Assembly: GCF_018982965.1 (NCBI RefSeq)
Contig: NZ_JACBYP010000033.1
Location: forward strand, 1-64,000
Length of the DNA: 64,000 bases
Direction: 5' to 3'
Source: Streptomyces mayonensis
GTDB lineage: Bacteria; Actinomycetota; Actinomycetes; Streptomycetales; Streptomycetaceae
The position numbers and the translations under genes were made by a program. The notes beneath the pieces were generated by a model. The model had not been told where the DNA came from, made no database searches, and saw only the letters and a list, made by a program, of their open reading frames with translations. Of the stretch, positions 62,070-64,000 are shown piece by piece (within the stretch, counting starts at the first letter, position 1; every line of letters starts with the position of its first letter).

Positions 62070-64000
62070 TCAGTGCGTCGGCACGGGGCTCCTTTCCGGC
62101 CTGGGTCCGGGCCCGGGGAGGGACGGCAGGGGTGCGGCCGGGATCCGGTCCGGGAGGAAGCCGTGGGTGCGGCCCGCGAGGTACTCCGCCTTGTAGCGCG
62201 GGACGTTGCGGTGCCAGTTGAGGATGCCCGCCATCCAGTTCTGCAGGTCGGTCACATAGCCCTGCATGATCTCCCGTGCCTCGTCGGAGAGCTGGAAGTC
62301 GTCGTGGACGACGGGGAGTTCGTGCGCCACGACGTGCTCGAACTGGCGCATGCGCTGGTTCATCAGGTCCTGCACGACGCGGAGGGCGGCCGGGTAGTCG
62401 ACGCCGAAGAAGTTCTGCACGACGAACACGGCGTTGTGGATCTCGCCCTCGTACTCGATCTCCTTCTGGTACGAGAAGACGTCGTTGAGCAGGCAGGCGT
62501 AGTCGATGGCCGCGTTCTCCAGGGAGCGGACGGGGCCGCTGCGGTAGACCTCGGGTGGCACCGCGGGGCCGTGCCCGGCGCGGCACAGGCCCAGGGTGAG
62601 GTCGGAGCCGAAGGTGGCGCGCCGCATCTCCAGGTAGTCCACCGGGTCGGGGACGCGGTTCTGGATCTGGTTGGACAGCTCCCACACCCAGGCCTCGGTC
62701 ATCGTGTCGACGGCCGTCTTGAGGGAGCTGCGTTCCTCGGGCGTCATCCCGGCCGTCGTACGCACCCACAGGTCGATCAGGGAGCGTTCCATGGCGTTGG
62801 CCGGGGGCGGGACCGGTTCGCCGTCGAGCGGCATGCAGGCCGACAGCCGGGCGGTGGTGAGCCTGGCCGCGGCGAGGTCGCGGCGGTGGCCGTAGACGAG
62901 CGGGTAGTAGTCGTCGCCGTACGTCCCGAAGGCGAGCCAGCCGGAGGCGAGGTCGAGCTGGTCCTGGGTGGCGTCCGGGTCGAGGCCGGCCGCGCACAGC
63001 GGGAGGTCGCAGCTCGCGAGCTTGTCCTCGTCCCAGACGCCCTCACTGAGGATGCCCATCTCCTGGCACCACTGGGACAGGTGCCGCCGGGCGCCCTCCA
63101 GGGCGGGGCTCAGCTCCAGCGGGTAGGGCATGCGGATGTCCGGGATGACGGAAGGGCCGACCTTCTGGAAGGGAGTCCAGGCGTAGGGGCGGGCGCGTCC
63201 GGCGACCGCGGCGGCGAGCAGCGCGCCGACGTCGGCGGCGGAGGTGCCGGGGCCGGTCAGGGCCTGCCAGCCCGCGGCGGGCAGCGCGCCCTTGTTCATG
63301 TACCGGCTGGAGCGCAGGTGCCATTCGTGACCGCCGGACTGCCAGTCCTGCAGCCCCTTCGTGTAGGCGGCCACGGCGGCGGCGCCGGCCGGCGTCAGCC
63401 CCTGTTCCAGGGCCACCGCGGGCACTTCGGTGAACGCCGTGTGCTCGAACTGGTGCAGCCGGGAGGTGAGGACGTCGTTGACCAGGTCCGCGGCCTCCTG
63501 CGTGGTGCAGTCGAAGAAGGTCTCCAGGACCAGCACGCCGTTGCTCAGCTCGCCCTCGTCCTCGACCTCCCGCTGGTAGGAGAAGAGGTCGTTGCGCAGG
63601 TGGACGGCGTCGGAGAAGGTCTCCATCAGCACCCTGAGCGGCCGGGTCCCGGCCACGGCGGCGGGCACCTCCGCCGTCGCGTACTCCACCAGGCCCGCCG
63701 ACCAGGGGGCGCCGCCGACCTTGCGGCGCATCTCGATGTACTCGACGGGGTTGGCGATCCGCCCCTCGTTGATGTTGGACAGCTCCCACAGGGACTCGTT
63801 GAGCAGGTGCTCGGTGGCGACGGCGAAGCGGCGGCGCCAGTCGGCCGACATGGCCGGCACCGTGCGCGTCCAGAGGTCCGCGAGACCGGCCTCGACCGGG
63901 TTCTCCGGCTCGGGCATCCCGGCGGCCGGGTCGAGGGGCATGAACAGGGGCAGCCGGTCGAGGTGGGCCTTTCCGCCGACGCGGTCCTGGGTGCGTTTGA
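62070..64000 (-). CDS. geoA: Geosmin synthase (partial, N-terminus off window)
   Basis: The frame is open to the window edge. 642 residues of about 725 are present (KRTQDRVGGKAHLDRLPLF onward); the N-terminal DDHFLE metal-binding motif lies outside. The bifunctional enzyme converts farnesyl diphosphate to germacradienol in the N-domain, then to geosmin in the C-domain. The N-domain NSE motif (NDLFSYQREVE) and the C-domain pair GDDYYPLVYGHRRD and NDVFSYQKEIE are intact. The sequence matches the S. coelicolor geosmin synthase (CYC2) very closely from memory. It is the source of the earthy odour. Confidence 0.95.
   Translation of the reverse strand, partial: KRTQDRVGGKAHLDRLPLFMPLDPAAGMPEPENPVEAGLADLWTRTVPAMSADWRRRFAVATEHLLNESLWELSNINEGRIANPVEYIEMRRKVGGAPWSAGLVEYATAEVPAAVAGTRPLRVLMETFSDAVHLRNDLFSYQREVEDEGELSNGVLVLETFFDCTTQEAADLVNDVLTSRLHQFEHTAFTEVPAVALEQGLTPAGAAAVAAYTKGLQDWQSGGHEWHLRSSRYMNKGALPAAGWQALTGPGTSAADVGALLAAAVAGRARPYAWTPFQKVGPSVIPDIRMPYPLELSPALEGARRHLSQWCQEMGILSEGVWDEDKLASCDLPLCAAGLDPDATQDQLDLASGWLAFGTYGDDYYPLVYGHRRDLAAARLTTARLSACMPLDGEPVPPPANAMERSLIDLWVRTTAGMTPEERSSLKTAVDTMTEAWVWELSNQIQNRVPDPVDYLEMRRATFGSDLTLGLCRAGHGPAVPPEVYRSGPVRSLENAAIDYACLLNDVFSYQKEIEYEGEIHNAVFVVQNFFGVDYPAALRVVQDLMNQRMRQFEHVVAHELPVVHDDFQLSDEAREIMQGYVTDLQNWMAGILNWHRNVPRYKAEYLAGRTHGFLPDRIPAAPLPSLPGPGPRPERSPVPTH

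Overview
The window is chromosomal DNA of a Streptomyces (very high G+C, strong third-position GC bias, frequent GTG starts, many 4-nt ATGA/GTGA overlaps, MoxR/DUF58 and WhiJ-type paralogues, an alditol oxidase and a geosmin synthase). From memory, the content and order resemble the S. coelicolor chromosome between the geosmin synthase and alditol oxidase genes, read in the opposite direction. I see no phage, transposase, integron, CRISPR array, tRNA or rRNA, so this is core-like chromosome with a few variable genes.

Layout. 1-9.5 kb: a truncated sigma-like zinc-finger membrane protein, a radical SAM protein with unusual Cys spacing, alditol oxidase (aldO), a PEP mutase-family enzyme coupled to a DinB-type protein, a CPBP protease / histidine kinase / response regulator operon, and homocysteine methyltransferase. 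9.5-14.2 kb: a five-gene DUF4129-MoxR-DUF58 membrane operon in which every junction is a 4-nt overlap. 14.5-27.4 kb: a PBP4-type carboxypeptidase, two GNAT acetyltransferases, an anti-sigma-type ATPase / WhiJ-like / DUF397 triad, a type B esterase, a STAS protein, a small L7/L12-like protein, a YihY membrane protein, an AidB-like acyl-CoA dehydrogenase, a GAF regulator and a secreted protein of unknown function.

27.5-37.3 kb is the centrepiece: a complete assimilatory sulfur operon. It has a palindrome and promoter candidate, a 27-codon leader peptide ending near a Cys codon, siroheme sulfite reductase, a zinc-ribbon protein, CysH, CysC, CysD, CysN, the SsuABC sulfonate/taurine-type importer and a sirohydrochlorin chelatase that supplies the reductase cofactor. 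Sulfate is activated by CysDN, reduced by an iron-sulfur CysH and then by the sulfite reductase.

37.3-50 kb: an MMPL exporter, a macrolide-resistance pair (Erm-type 23S rRNA methyltransferase translationally coupled to a macrolide glycosyltransferase through a repeat-built ladder of Shine-Dalgarno/ATG modules), a sugar ABC importer without its own ATPase, an APH-type kinase, an exonuclease and a HEPN-family protein. 50-59 kb: glgX, treY and treZ, together a glycogen/maltodextrin-to-trehalose route, with an M14 peptidase and an FHA protein on the opposite strand between treY and treZ. 59-64 kb: an APH-fold protein lacking the catalytic Asp, an M24 peptidase, a PDZ protein and the 3' two-thirds or more of geosmin synthase.

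The most notable signals are the sulfite reductase leader with its overlapping palindrome and the SD-ATG ladder between erm and mgt. All functions are inferred from reading translated sequence; no searches were run.
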